Shown here: positions 7,106-15,087 of the stretch, one piece after another
How positions within the stretch are numbered: the first letter of the stretch is position 1
Layout: each line of letters starts with the position of its first letter
Origin: JANOYC01 sp031428675
GTDB lineage: Bacteria > Actinomycetota > Actinomycetes > Actinomycetales > Microbacteriaceae
Assembly: GCA_031428675.1 (NCBI GenBank)
Contig: JANOYC010000142.1
Span: 1 to 18,780, forward strand
DNA length: 18,780 bases
Direction of reading: 5' to 3'
Program-made: the position numbers and the translations under genes
The notes under the pieces: generated by a model
Told to the model about the DNA's origin: nothing
What the model saw: the letters and a program-made list of their open reading frames with translations, nothing else
Database searches by the model: none

Positions 7106-8452
7106 ATGACTGACACGCTTGCAACCCCCAGCCTGACCGCGGTTCCTCAGGAGCGTCGCATCGTGACCGAGATTCCCGGTCCGAAGTCACTCGCTCTGCA
7201 CGCACGACGAGTTGCGAGCGTGCCCGTCGGCGTCGCGTCGATGATGCCGGTCTACATCGAACGTGCTCACGGCGCGATCGTCGTCGACGTCGACGGCAAT
7301 CACCTCATCGATCTGGGCGCCGGCATCGGCGTGACGACGATCGGCCACACCGATGAAGCCGTGGTCGCCGCGGCGACCGCGCAGCTGCAGAGCGTGACGC
7401 ACACCTTGTTCACGATCACGCCCTACGAGTCGTATGTGCGCGTAGCAGAGCTGCTCGCCGAGCACACCCCGGGCAAGCACGCGAAAAAGACCGTGCTCGT
7501 CAATTCCGGCGCCGAAGCCGTCGAGAACGGCGTGAAGATCGCCCGCAAGCACACCGGCCGCTACGGCATCGCGGTGCTCGAGCACGCTTACCACGGGCGA
7601 ACGAACCTCACCATGGCAATGAACTACAAGGCCGCGCCCTACTCGACCGGATTCGGTCCGTTCGCCGGTGACGTTTACCGGGCCCCTAATTCCTACCCGT
7701 TGCACGACGGTTTGAGCGGCGAGGCCGCCGCGGCGCGCACGATCGGCTACCTCGAGAAGACGGTTGGCGCATCCGATCTCGCCTGTCTCGTCGTCGAGCC
7801 GATCCAAGGCGAGGGCGGCTTCGTGGTGCCGGCCGACGGATACCTCCCGGCGCTGCAGGAGTGGTGCACCGAAAACGGTATCGTCTTCATCGCCGATGAG
7901 ATTCAGAGCGGAATGGCGCGCACGGGTGCATACTTCGCCAGCGAGCACTTCGGCCTTGTGCCCGACATGGTGCTGAGCGCCAAGGGAATCGCCGGCGGCC
8001 TGCCCCTCGCGGGCGTTACCGGCCGCGCTGAGATCATGGACTCTAGCCAGCCTGGCGGCCTCGGCGGAACCTTCGGCGGAAACCCGGTGTCTGCCGCGGC
8101 CGCGGTGGCGGTGTTCGAGCAGATCGAACGACACAACCTGCTCGGCGAGGCGAAGCGCATCGAGAGCATACTAAAGCCTGCTCTTGTCGCGTTGCAGGCG
8201 CAGTACCCGGTGATCGCGGAGGTGCGTGGCATCGGCGCCATGATTGCGATTGAGTTCGTCGACCCCGACACCCATGCCCCCAACGCGGATGCAGTTTCGG
8301 CCATCTCGGCGTATGCCGCGAAGAATGGTGTGATCCTGCTCACCGCCGGCACCTACGGGAACGTCATTCGGTTCCTGCCCAGTCTTGCGATCAGTGACGC
8401 GCTCCTGTTCGATGCGCTCGATGTCCTGCGGGGCGCCCTGGCACAACTGTGA
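7106..8452 (+). CDS. gabT: 4-aminobutyrate aminotransferase (GabT-like, class III PLP enzyme)
   Basis: The likely reaction is GABA + 2-oxoglutarate to succinate semialdehyde + glutamate, in the cytoplasm; related class III enzymes accept other omega-amino acids, so the substrate is not certain. The 448-residue length is normal. Visible class III features are the GIGVTTIGHTD segment, NSGAEAVENGVKIAR (cofactor phosphate binding), HAYHGRTNLTMAM, EPIQGEGG, ADEIQSGMARTG (PLP-ring Asp) and SAKGIAGGLPLAG with the PLP lysine at Lys293, then GGTFGGNPVS. The stop overlaps the GTG of the asparaginase gene by 4 nt (GTGA). No succinate-semialdehyde dehydrogenase lies beside it here. Confidence 0.92.
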   Translation: MTDTLATPSLTAVPQERRIVTEIPGPKSLALHARRVASVPVGVASMMPVYIERAHGAIVVDVDGNHLIDLGAGIGVTTIGHTDEAVVAAATAQLQSVTHTLFTITPYESYVRVAELLAEHTPGKHAKKTVLVNSGAEAVENGVKIARKHTGRYGIAVLEHAYHGRTNLTMAMNYKAAPYSTGFGPFAGDVYRAPNSYPLHDGLSGEAAAARTIGYLEKTVGASDLACLVVEPIQGEGGFVVPADGYLPALQEWCTENGIVFIADEIQSGMARTGAYFASEHFGLVPDMVLSAKGIAGGLPLAGVTGRAEIMDSSQPGGLGGTFGGNPVSAAAAVAVFEQIERHNLLGEAKRIESILKPALVALQAQYPVIAEVRGIGAMIAIEFVDPDTHAPNADAVSAISAYAAKNGVILLTAGTYGNVIRFLPSLAISDALLFDALDVLRGALAQL

Positions 8453-9447
8453 CGGCTCCGCTCGATGCCGCCGGTTGTGTAGAACTCGCGGTGATCGAGC
8501 GCTCAGGCATGATCGAATCTCGCCACCTCGGGGCGGCGGTCATGCTGGGCCCGCACGGTGCGGTCGACCGAACGCTGGGCGCAATCGACGCGCTGATCTA
8601 TCCGCGATCGTGTTTGAAACTCGTGCAGGCGATCGCTGTGCAGCGAGCCGGCGCGAATCTCGACGGCGAGCGATTGGTTCTGGCCGCGGCCAGCCACGCG
8701 GGCACCCCCGCTCATGTGCGCGTCGTCGAGCGCATCCTCGCCGACGCGCACCTCGATGCGTCCGCTCTCCGATGTCCCGCAGACTGGCCAGCGGATGCCG
8801 GTGCCAGGCGCGAGCACGCGAGCGCAGGCGGCAGTCCGCTCGCCATCATGATGAACTGCTCAGGCAAACACGCGTCGTTTCTTGCGACGTGCGTTCAGAA
8901 CGATTGGCCGCTGCCTAGTTATCTCGACCCGGCGCATCCGCTGCAACTGCACATCAAGCGCGTGGTTGAAGAGCTGAGCGGTGAGCCGATCGTGCACTCG
9001 GGAGTCGACGGTTGCGGCGCTCCCGTGCACGCGCTGTCGCTGACGGGACTCGCGACCGCCGTGCGGCGCGTCACGGTGGGGAGCTCGTCGCACGAGGGTT
9101 CTGCACTCGCGAGCGCGATCCTTGCGCATCCGTGGGCGATCGACGGGCCGGGACGGGCGAACACCGTCGCAATCGAGTCGCTCGGCGTCGTCGCGAAGCT
9201 CGGCGCCGAAGGAGTCATGGTCATGGTCGCCCCAGACGCCACGACGATCGCCCTGAAGATACTCGATGGCAGCCCTCGCGCCGCAACACTCGTCGGCATC
9301 GAACTGCTCGTGTCGGTCGGTGCGATTGATCGCGCCGCCGCGACGGCTGTCATCGCCGCGACGACGGCACAGGTGCTGGGCGGTGCTGTGCCCGTGGGCC
9401 ACGTGCACGCTGGTCGCGCACTGACCGCCGCCGTTGCCCAGGCGTAG
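8449..9447 (+). CDS. Asparaginase, Rhizobium etli type II-like (Asparaginase_II) family
   Basis: The likely reaction is hydrolysis of L-asparagine to aspartate and ammonia. This 332-residue family is unrelated to E. coli AnsA/AnsB. Its landmarks are present: the serine-hydrolase-like SxxK motif RSCLK (Ser54, Lys57), ASHAGTPAH, NCSGKHA with Cys137 and Lys140, and VDGCGAP with Asp187 and Cys189. In the rhizobial enzyme a second cysteine helps bind zinc in the region aligning with AEGVMVMVA here; I see no Cys at that place. The GTG start overlaps the gabT stop and has no separate ribosome site, so translation is probably coupled. There is no signal peptide, so the enzyme should be cytoplasmic. 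It converges on the aminotransferase operon end with 27 bp between. Confidence 0.85.
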   Translation: MTAPLDAAGCVELAVIERSGMIESRHLGAAVMLGPHGAVDRTLGAIDALIYPRSCLKLVQAIAVQRAGANLDGERLVLAAASHAGTPAHVRVVERILADAHLDASALRCPADWPADAGARREHASAGGSPLAIMMNCSGKHASFLATCVQNDWPLPSYLDPAHPLQLHIKRVVEELSGEPIVHSGVDGCGAPVHALSLTGLATAVRRVTVGSSSHEGSALASAILAHPWAIDGPGRANTVAIESLGVVAKLGAEGVMVMVAPDATTIALKILDGSPRAATLVGIELLVSVGAIDRAAATAVIAATTAQVLGGAVPVGHVHAGRALTAAVAQA

Positions 9448-9465
9448 TCGCCCGGAGTCAGGCGA
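9448..9465. other. Weak inverted repeat between convergent genes
   Basis: TCGCC (9448-9452) and GGCGA (9461-9465) flank an 8-nt loop in the 27-bp gap between converging stops. It could form a short hairpin that separates the two units, but the stem is only 5 bp and there is no T-tract, so it is not a standard intrinsic terminator. Confidence 0.25.
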
Positions 9466-9474
9466 TCGAAACCA

Positions 9475-10839
9475 TCAGGCGAACAAGCTGATCACTGCTT
9501 CGCGGAACGCCGCGGTGTGGCACTCGACGTCGGCGACGGTTGTGTCCGGACACATGAGCGCCATGTTGTGGAACGGCGTGATGAGAATCCCCCGATTCAG
9601 CGCGTGCAGGTGGAGGTACTGCTGCAATTCGAAATCGTCGGCGTCGGCCGCTTCGCGACCGGTCGACGGCGCTGTTGGTCGGAAGCTGTACTCCGCACGC
9701 GCGCCGAGTTGGGTCACTTGCCACGGAACGGCGAACTCATCGATCACGGCCTGCACGCCAGCGGTCCATTCACTCGCACGGGCGATCATCTCGTGACACG
9801 CTCGATCGGTGAGCACCTCGCCGAGAGTGGCTCGGATGCCGGCCAGGGATGCCGCGTTGCCGGCGAGCGTTCCGCCCACTCCCCCGACGTCGATGTCTTC
9901 CAGCTCCAAGGAAGCCCGCACCCGCGCCGCCAAGGCTGCGGTCATGCCGTACGCGCCAGCGGGTACTCCACCGCCTATCGATTTTCCGACCACGACCGCG
10001 TCGGGATTCAAGGAATCGCGCCGGGTCATTCCGCCCGGTCCAGCGGAGAGGGTGTGGGTTTCGTCGATGATCAGAATCGCGCCGTGGCGGGTGCACGCGT
10101 CGCGAAGAAACTCGTGCCAACCGGGCTCGGGCAGAACTATACCGATGTTGGTCATCGCCGGTTCAATGAGCACCGCGGCGATCGTGCCCGTCGCGAGAGC
10201 GATTTCCACCGCCGACACATCGTTGAAGGGCACCACGACGGTCGTTTTCGCAAGCGGAACGGGCGGGCCGATGTTGCCGCGACGAGCGATCACGGCACCA
10301 CTGTCAGACAGCGTCGCGAAAGTTTCATCGACAGTGCCGTGGTAGCTGAAGTCCACGATGAGGACTTTCGGCTTGCCTGTGACGTGGCGGGCGTAACGGA
10401 TGAGGCTGCGATTGGCGTCGGTGGCGGACAGGGTGAACTGCCAGCTCGGCAACCCGAATCGCTCGCGAAGGAGAGCAGCCGCGAGGGCGGCATCCTTCGT
10501 CGGGAGCATGGTCGTCGCGCCTTTTTCCAATTGCCGCGAGATCGCCTCGACGGCGGCGCGCGGGGCGTGACCGCACATGGCACCCGTGTCGCCCAAACAC
10601 AGGTCGACGTAGTCGATTCCGTCGACGCAGCTGAAGTGGGCACCTGCAGCTTGGTCGACATACACCGGCCAGGATCCTGGCCATTTCGCCATCCAGAGCA
10701 TGGGCACGCCGTCGGGCATGAGCGCCGAGGCTTGGATCCAGAGCTCTTTCGACGCGGGGTGTGCGGCCTCGAAGCGTGCCGTTTCCACCCTCCAGAGCGC
10801 GCGCAGTCGGTCGCGGTCACGGTAGCGGTTTGTGGTCAT
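9475..10839 (-). CDS. Class III aminotransferase, HemL-like, in polyamine-transporter operon
   Basis: This PLP enzyme of about 454 residues resembles glutamate-1-semialdehyde aminomutase in layout, but its setting suggests an amine or amino acid aminotransferase. Motifs: LCLGDTGAMCGHAP, LSATDANRSLIRYARHVTGKPK, DFSYHGTVDE, IDETHTLSAGPGG (PLP-ring Asp), and VVVGKSIGGGVPAGAYG with the PLP lysine at about residue 286 (AAA at 9982-9984). The start is ambiguous: GTG at 10842 or ATG at 10839 directly after it. I prefer ATG, overlapping the permease stop in TGATG. It is the last gene of the transporter operon, so its substrate is probably what the transporter imports or a product of it. DETHT replaces the DEV seen in true HemL. 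The exact substrate cannot be read from the sequence. Confidence 0.85.
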   Translation of the reverse strand: MTTNRYRDRDRLRALWRVETARFEAAHPASKELWIQASALMPDGVPMLWMAKWPGSWPVYVDQAAGAHFSCVDGIDYVDLCLGDTGAMCGHAPRAAVEAISRQLEKGATTMLPTKDAALAAALLRERFGLPSWQFTLSATDANRSLIRYARHVTGKPKVLIVDFSYHGTVDETFATLSDSGAVIARRGNIGPPVPLAKTTVVVPFNDVSAVEIALATGTIAAVLIEPAMTNIGIVLPEPGWHEFLRDACTRHGAILIIDETHTLSAGPGGMTRRDSLNPDAVVVGKSIGGGVPAGAYGMTAALAARVRASLELEDIDVGGVGGTLAGNAASLAGIRATLGEVLTDRACHEMIARASEWTAGVQAVIDEFAVPWQVTQLGARAEYSFRPTAPSTGREAADADDFELQQYLHLHALNRGILITPFHNMALMCPDTTVADVECHTAAFREAVISLFA

Positions 10840-11672
10840 CACGTCTTCGCAATCCGTTTGCGGCGGGAGGCCGCGGTGAGTTGAGCGCCGATGACGATGG
10901 CCAGGGCGAGGAGGAAGACCGCGGATGCGACCACATTCGCCTCTGCGGGTAGTCCCCGCGCAGCGGCCGTGTACACGTAGACAGGGAACGTCTCCACGGG
11001 GCCGTTGTTGAAGCGCGTGATGATGAAGTCATCGAAACTCAGGGCGAACGAGAGCAGGGCCGCCGCGACGATACCGGGAAGCAGGAGGGGAAAGGTGATT
11101 CGCCAGAACACTTGCGCGGGTGAACCGTAGAGGTCGCGCCCGGCCTCTTCGAGCGCCGGATCGAGGCTGGTCACGCGCGCCTTGACCGTGACAACCACGA
11201 AGCTCAGGCAGAACAGCGCGTGCGCAAGGATGATCGTGAGAAAGCCTTTCGCCACGCCGGCGGTCAGAAACTGAGCCGCAAGGCCCGCGCCCAGCACCAC
11301 TTCAGGCGTGGCCATCGGTAAGAACAGCAACAGATTGAGCGCGGTGCGACCTCTGAAGCGATAGCGCACGAGAGCGAGCGCCATGAGCGTCCCGAGCACG
11401 GTCGCGATGGCTGTGGCAATCAGCCCCACGACGACGCTGGTACCGAACGCCGCACACACCCCTTGCGCGTTGCAGACGTTGGTCCAGTTGTCGAGGGTGA
11501 ACCCCGACCACAAGATGTTCGACTTGGCGGAGTCGTTGAAGGAGAACACGAAGGTGTAGACGATCGGCGTAAGCAAGAACACGAGGGCGATCGCAACGTA
11601 GAGCGGCAGAAGCCACCGTCCGAGGCTCGTACTGGGACGATGCTTTCGCGAAGCGGTGTTCAGCGCGGTCAC
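10839..11672 (-). CDS. potC: ABC transporter permease, PotC-like (spermidine/putrescine type)
   Basis: This is the second of the two inner-membrane channel subunits of a polyamine-type importer. The 277-residue protein has about six hydrophobic helices, the first near residues 20-45 (LLPLYVAIALVFLLTPIVYTFVF in part). The ATPase-docking EAA loop reads EEAGRDLYGSP, continuing to ITFPLLLPGI, and is followed by ALLSFALSFDDFIITRFNNG, typical of PotC/PotI proteins. The GTG start overlaps the PotB stop by 4 nt (GTGA), and the stop touches the aminotransferase start, indicating one operon. The polyamine assignment is by family; related permeases carry other organic cations. Confidence 0.9.
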   Translation of the reverse strand: MTALNTASRKHRPSTSLGRWLLPLYVAIALVFLLTPIVYTFVFSFNDSAKSNILWSGFTLDNWTNVCNAQGVCAAFGTSVVVGLIATAIATVLGTLMALALVRYRFRGRTALNLLLFLPMATPEVVLGAGLAAQFLTAGVAKGFLTIILAHALFCLSFVVVTVKARVTSLDPALEEAGRDLYGSPAQVFWRITFPLLLPGIVAAALLSFALSFDDFIITRFNNGPVETFPVYVYTAAARGLPAEANVVASAVFLLALAIVIGAQLTAASRRKRIAKT

Positions 11673-12583
11673 AACAGATCCTCCGTTCCGCTTCTTTTCA
11701 CATACGCGGCGACGATCACGAGAATGATCGCCATGAGGAGCACCGAAAGCGCGGATGCCTCTGGGTAGTTGAGCAACCGAAGGAAGTTCGCTTCGATGAC
11801 GTTGCCGATCATGGAGGTCGAACTCGATCCCAGGAAGCTCGAACTCGCGTTGATGTAGTCACCGGATGCCGGGATGAAGGTGAGCAGAGTGCCCGACACA
11901 ACGCCCGGCATCGACAGCGGAAGAGTCACCGTGCGAAAGGTCGTCACCGGCGACGCGTAGAGATCGGCACTCGCTTCGAGATAGCGAAGATCGAGCCGCT
12001 CGAGCGTCGTATAGATCGGGAGTGTCATGAACGGAATGAAGTTGTAGGTGAGCCCGAAGATCACGGAGAAGGCCGTGCCCGTGAGCGGTTCGCTCTCGCC
12101 GAGAACGCTGAGGAAACGAAGCGCCGAGACGATCGCCGAATCGTCCGACATGAGTTGCTTCCACGCCAGCGTGCGCAACAGGAACGAGATGAAGAACGGG
12201 GCGATTACGAGGGTGAGCAGGATTCCCTGCAGCATCGGCCAGGGCCGTGCGGTCACGCCGATGAAGTAGGCGAGCGGGTATCCGATCAGCAGTGCGAAGA
12301 AGGTGGCGGTGATCGCGTATAGGAACGACCGGAGGAACTGCGCTCCGTATGCGTCCACCACCGCCACGTAGTTCTCCCACCGGAATGCCGCTTCATATTG
12401 CCCGACGTCGCCGAACTCGACCGGTGCCTGCAGTGATGTCAGTAGCAGGGAAATGAGCGGGGTGAGGAAGAACAAGGCGAGATACAGGGTGCCGGGGAGC
12501 AGCAGGATGAGCGCGACCCGTCCCACCCGTCGTGCCGACGCGACGTTGGAGCCGGATGATGCGGCGAGCGTCGCGAAGGCCAT
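11669..12583 (-). CDS. potB: ABC transporter permease, PotB-like (spermidine/putrescine type)
   Basis: This is the first channel subunit of the importer, about 304 residues from ATG 12583. That ATG lies one base after the ATPase stop and begins MAFATLAASSG; a longer in-frame start at 12640 would overlap the ATPase gene by 56 bp with an Arg-rich extension and is unlikely. Six hydrophobic segments are visible, the first at GRVALILLLPGTLYLALFFL. The EAA loop is SADLYASPVTTF with TLPLSMPGVVSG, followed by FIPASGDYINASSSFLG, a PotB/PotH hallmark. A G-rich stretch at the end of the ATPase gene may act as ribosome site. Confidence 0.9.
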   Translation of the reverse strand: MAFATLAASSGSNVASARRVGRVALILLLPGTLYLALFFLTPLISLLLTSLQAPVEFGDVGQYEAAFRWENYVAVVDAYGAQFLRSFLYAITATFFALLIGYPLAYFIGVTARPWPMLQGILLTLVIAPFFISFLLRTLAWKQLMSDDSAIVSALRFLSVLGESEPLTGTAFSVIFGLTYNFIPFMTLPIYTTLERLDLRYLEASADLYASPVTTFRTVTLPLSMPGVVSGTLLTFIPASGDYINASSSFLGSSSTSMIGNVIEANFLRLLNYPEASALSVLLMAIILVIVAAYVKRSGTEDLL

Positions 12584-12584
12584 G

Positions 12585-13766
12585 TCAGTTGCCCCCGGAT
12601 GCCGGGGTCGCCGGTGCGGACGGCGACGCCTCTGCCCCACCGTCGCCAGCGGTGCCCTCTGCTGGAGTGTCCTCGAGCCCGAAAGCGTGCTGCACTGCCC
12701 AACTCACCCAGACTTCGTCACCCGGGTGTGCGAGCGGCCCGGTGTCGGAGTTCTGCGCGAACACGACGATCGTGCCGAGACCGGGGATCGCCACCAGATA
12801 TTGCGTGCTGACTCCGCTGAACGACACATCGGTGATGCGCCCCGGCCCCAGCACATTGCGGCCACCGCTCGTAGCCGCAGCGCTCGAGTGCAAGCGCAGT
12901 TTTTCGGGCCGCACTCCGATCGTGACAGCGCCATCGTGGCGAGCAGCCCGATTACGAGGAACCTCGAGGTGGTGCCCTGCCGTCTGCACGATAATCGATG
13001 ATCCGGATGACGATGTCACCGTGCCGTCGAACAGGTTGGACTGCCCCAGAAAATTCGCGACGAACCTCGTGCGGGGCAACTCGTACAGCACTTCAGGAGC
13101 CCCCAGCTGTTCGATTCGCCCCATGTTCATCACGGCGACGGTGTCCGCCATCGTCATGGCCTCCTCCTGGTCGTGTGTGACGTGGAGGAATGTGAGTCCG
13201 ACATCCGATTGGATGCTCTTCAGCTCGAACTGCATTTGGCGACGGAGCTTCAAGTCGAGCGCACCAAGTGGTTCATCGAGCAGTAGCAGCGCCGGACGAT
13301 TCACGACCGCCCTCGCCAACGCCACCCGCTGCTGTTGCCCGCCCGAGAGCTGCTGCGGTCGGCGTTGGGCCACGTGGTCGAGCTCTACCAAGGCCAACGC
13401 CTCGTGCGCGCGGGCGAGGGCGTTGGCAACCTTCCGTCGGCGCAAGCCGAACGCAACGTTTTCGATGATCGTCATATGGGGGAAGAGTGCGTAGCTCTGG
13501 AAGACGGTGTTGACCGGACGTTGGTGCGCTTTGGATGCGGTGACGTCTATCCCGCCAATCAGGATGCGCCCGGCACTCGGCTCTTCCAAACCAGCGACAA
13601 GGCGGAGCGTCGTAGTCTTGCCGCACCCGGACGGGCCCAACAGAGCGAAGAACGACCCGGCCGGAATCGTCACGTCGAGATTGTCAACCGCGGTGAAACC
13701 GGGGAACGACTTCGTCAGCCCCGCCAATTCGAGATCGGCGCCCGACGCGGCGAAAGCGCCGGGCAC
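12585..13766 (-). CDS. potA: ABC transporter ATP-binding protein, PotA-like
   Basis: This is the ATPase driving the importer. The 393-residue protein shows Walker A GPSGCGKTT (residues 44-52), the Q-loop region VFQSYALFPHM, signature LSGGQQQRVALARA, Walker B LLLLDEP with D-loop GALD, and switch THDQEEAM. The C-terminal third is a TOBE/OB-fold regulatory part (VTIGVRPEKL). The last 30 or so residues, EDTPAEGTAGDGG onwards, are a low-complexity Ala/Gly/Pro tail not usual for PotA. The start is GTG, 2 nt after the binding-protein stop, with GGGGG 7 nt upstream as likely ribosome site. It sits between the binding protein and permease genes of one operon. Confidence 0.93.
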   Translation of the reverse strand: MPGAFAASGADLELAGLTKSFPGFTAVDNLDVTIPAGSFFALLGPSGCGKTTTLRLVAGLEEPSAGRILIGGIDVTASKAHQRPVNTVFQSYALFPHMTIIENVAFGLRRRKVANALARAHEALALVELDHVAQRRPQQLSGGQQQRVALARAVVNRPALLLLDEPLGALDLKLRRQMQFELKSIQSDVGLTFLHVTHDQEEAMTMADTVAVMNMGRIEQLGAPEVLYELPRTRFVANFLGQSNLFDGTVTSSSGSSIIVQTAGHHLEVPRNRAARHDGAVTIGVRPEKLRLHSSAAATSGGRNVLGPGRITDVSFSGVSTQYLVAIPGLGTIVVFAQNSDTGPLAHPGDEVWVSWAVQHAFGLEDTPAEGTAGDGGAEASPSAPATPASGGN

Positions 13767-13768
13767 GA

Positions 13769-14983
13769 TCAGGCCCCCAGAGACACGCGCTGGAACTCGG
13801 CGTTGAAGGCCTGATCGTCTTTCGAATCAAGGGTCCGGAAGATGTGCGCCTTCGCCATCGTCGCCGGGCTCGGGAAGATGAGCTCGTTCTCTGCGACCTC
13901 AGGGAAGAGCTCGGCGGCAGCCTCCCGTGCACCGACGACCGGCGTGATGTAATTCACCCAGGCCGCTACTTCGGCCGCGACCTCCGGCTGGTAGTAGTAG
14001 TTCATGAGAGTCTCGGCGTTCTTTTTGCGCGGCGAGCCCATCGGCACGACGAAGGTATCCCCCCACAGTGTGCCGCCCGCTTCCGGCAGCGCAAACGCCC
14101 ACTTCTCGTAGCCGGCTTCGAGGTTGAGCGCCGTAATGTCGCCCGACCACGCGATCGCCGCGATGGCGTCGCCGGAGACGAAGTCCTGCATGTACTCGTT
14201 GCCCTTGATTCCGAGGAGCTGCCCGTCGGCGAGCTGCTTCTCCAGAGTTTCGATCGCGGCACCGAATTCGCTCTCGCCCCAGCCGTCACCCGAAATGTCG
14301 ACGCCGGCACCAAGCATCAGCAATCCCATGGTGTCGCGCATTTCGCTGAGCACGGTCACCTTGCCCTTGAGCGCGGGCGCCCAGAGATCGTCGACCGACG
14401 AGAGCCCGCCCGGCACTTCCTCGGTGTTCCAGGCGAGTCCGGCGAAGCCGTTCTGCCACGGGAGGCTCCGTGCCCGACCGGGATCGAAGTCAGGATTGAG
14501 CAGAGAAGGCTCGAGGTTCTTCTTGTTCGGGATGTTGGCCTCGTCGAGCTCCTGCACGTAGCCGAAGCGAATGAGCCGCCCCACCATCCACTCGGTCAGG
14601 CAGAAGGTGTCCGCTCCGGTGTCCTTGCCGAGCGCGAGTTGGTCTTTGATCGTGCCGTAATAGGTGTTGTTGTCATCGATGTCGACCTTGTAGGTGACCT
14701 TGATCCCGGTCTCATCGTGAAAGCGCACCAGTGTCGGGTAGTTCCCACTGTCATCCTGATCGATATACGCGGGCCAGTTCGACCAGGTCAGGGTCTTGTC
14801 GGAGTCGGAAACGTCCTCGGCTGGCGTTGGTGCCGCCGAATTCTGCGGCGCACACGCGGCGAGAGCTAGGGCGGCTGCGCTCGCTCCGGCCCCGGCGAGC
14901 ATCGCCCGCCTGCTCAATTGCGATCGACGCGCCTGCGCGACGAGCTGGCGAATGATCGGATCGGTGGGCAACTCGGGGAGCAT
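13769..14983 (-). CDS. potD: Extracellular solute-binding lipoprotein, PotD/PotF-like
   Basis: This lipoprotein captures the transported amine, probably spermidine or putrescine, and delivers it to the permeases. From ATG 14983 it is 404 residues. The N-terminus has a long charged region with SRRAML, a twin-arginine-like motif, then an Ala-rich hydrophobic stretch and lipobox LAAC at Cys44. The mature part begins with the family pattern LTWSNWPAYID and contains LPWQNGFAGLAWN, IAAIAWSGDITAL and PEAGGTLWGDTFVVP. ATG 14992 is in frame but lies directly on GAAGGA, while ATG 14983 has 8-nt spacing from it, so 14983 is preferred. It is the first gene of the operon. Ligand preference cannot be fixed from sequence alone. 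Confidence 0.92.
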   Translation of the reverse strand: MLPELPTDPIIRQLVAQARRSQLSRRAMLAGAGASAAALALAACAPQNSAAPTPAEDVSDSDKTLTWSNWPAYIDQDDSGNYPTLVRFHDETGIKVTYKVDIDDNNTYYGTIKDQLALGKDTGADTFCLTEWMVGRLIRFGYVQELDEANIPNKKNLEPSLLNPDFDPGRARSLPWQNGFAGLAWNTEEVPGGLSSVDDLWAPALKGKVTVLSEMRDTMGLLMLGAGVDISGDGWGESEFGAAIETLEKQLADGQLLGIKGNEYMQDFVSGDAIAAIAWSGDITALNLEAGYEKWAFALPEAGGTLWGDTFVVPMGSPRKKNAETLMNYYYQPEVAAEVAAWVNYITPVVGAREAAAELFPEVAENELIFPSPATMAKAHIFRTLDSKDDQAFNAEFQRVSLGA

Positions 14984-14991
14984 CGATGACA

Positions 14992-14997
14992 TCCTTC
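14992..14997 (-). promoter_or_regulatory. Ribosome binding site of potD (GAAGGA)
   Basis: GAAGGA with an 8-nt spacer to ATG 14983. Its last base overlaps the other in-frame ATG at 14992, which it therefore argues against. Confidence 0.65.
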
Positions 14998-15011
14998 ACG
15001 TGAGCCGGACG

Positions 15012-15036
15012 GTTTCCACGACATGGTGGTGGAAAC
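15012..15036. promoter_or_regulatory. 8-bp perfect inverted repeat in the potD leader
   Basis: GTTTCCAC (15012-15019) and GTGGAAAC (15029-15036) are perfect inverted copies around a 9-nt spacer, about 30 bp upstream of the potD start. It can be a protein-binding operator or, in the potD transcript, a hairpin with an 8-bp stem. No T-tract follows, so it is unlikely to be a terminator. The two half-sites lie in AT-containing sequence unusual for this region. Confidence 0.6.
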
Positions 15037-15076
15037 AATGCTCGCACGCTCTGCGTCCAACCATGCGCGGAAGAGG

Positions 15077-15082
15077 AGCATA
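15077..15082 (-). promoter_or_regulatory. Possible -10 element of the potD operon (TATGCT)
   Basis: TATGCT on the minus strand would start transcription near 15070, giving a leader of about 85 nt that includes the 15012-15036 inverted repeat. Its -35 would fall inside the palindrome at 15088-15115. No strong -35 match is seen. Confidence 0.3.
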
Positions 15083-15087
15083 TCCGC

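Noticed and set aside
9475..10839. Assignment as heme-pathway glutamate-1-semialdehyde aminomutase (hemL)
   Set aside because: The DETHT motif differs from hemL and the gene is the last of a polyamine-type transporter operon, away from heme genes.
9517..10884. 455-residue plus-strand open frame opposite the class III aminotransferase
   Set aside because: Same length as the real gene on the other strand but without any family motif; typical third-position GC shadow.
12584..12640. Longer start for the PotB-like permease
   Set aside because: It would overlap the ATPase gene by 56 bp and add an Arg-rich extension; ATG 12583 right after the ATPase stop fits the operon spacing.
13844..14869. 341-residue plus-strand open frame opposite potD
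   Set aside because: Arg/Glu/His-rich shadow with no motif; the minus strand encodes a clear solute-binding lipoprotein.
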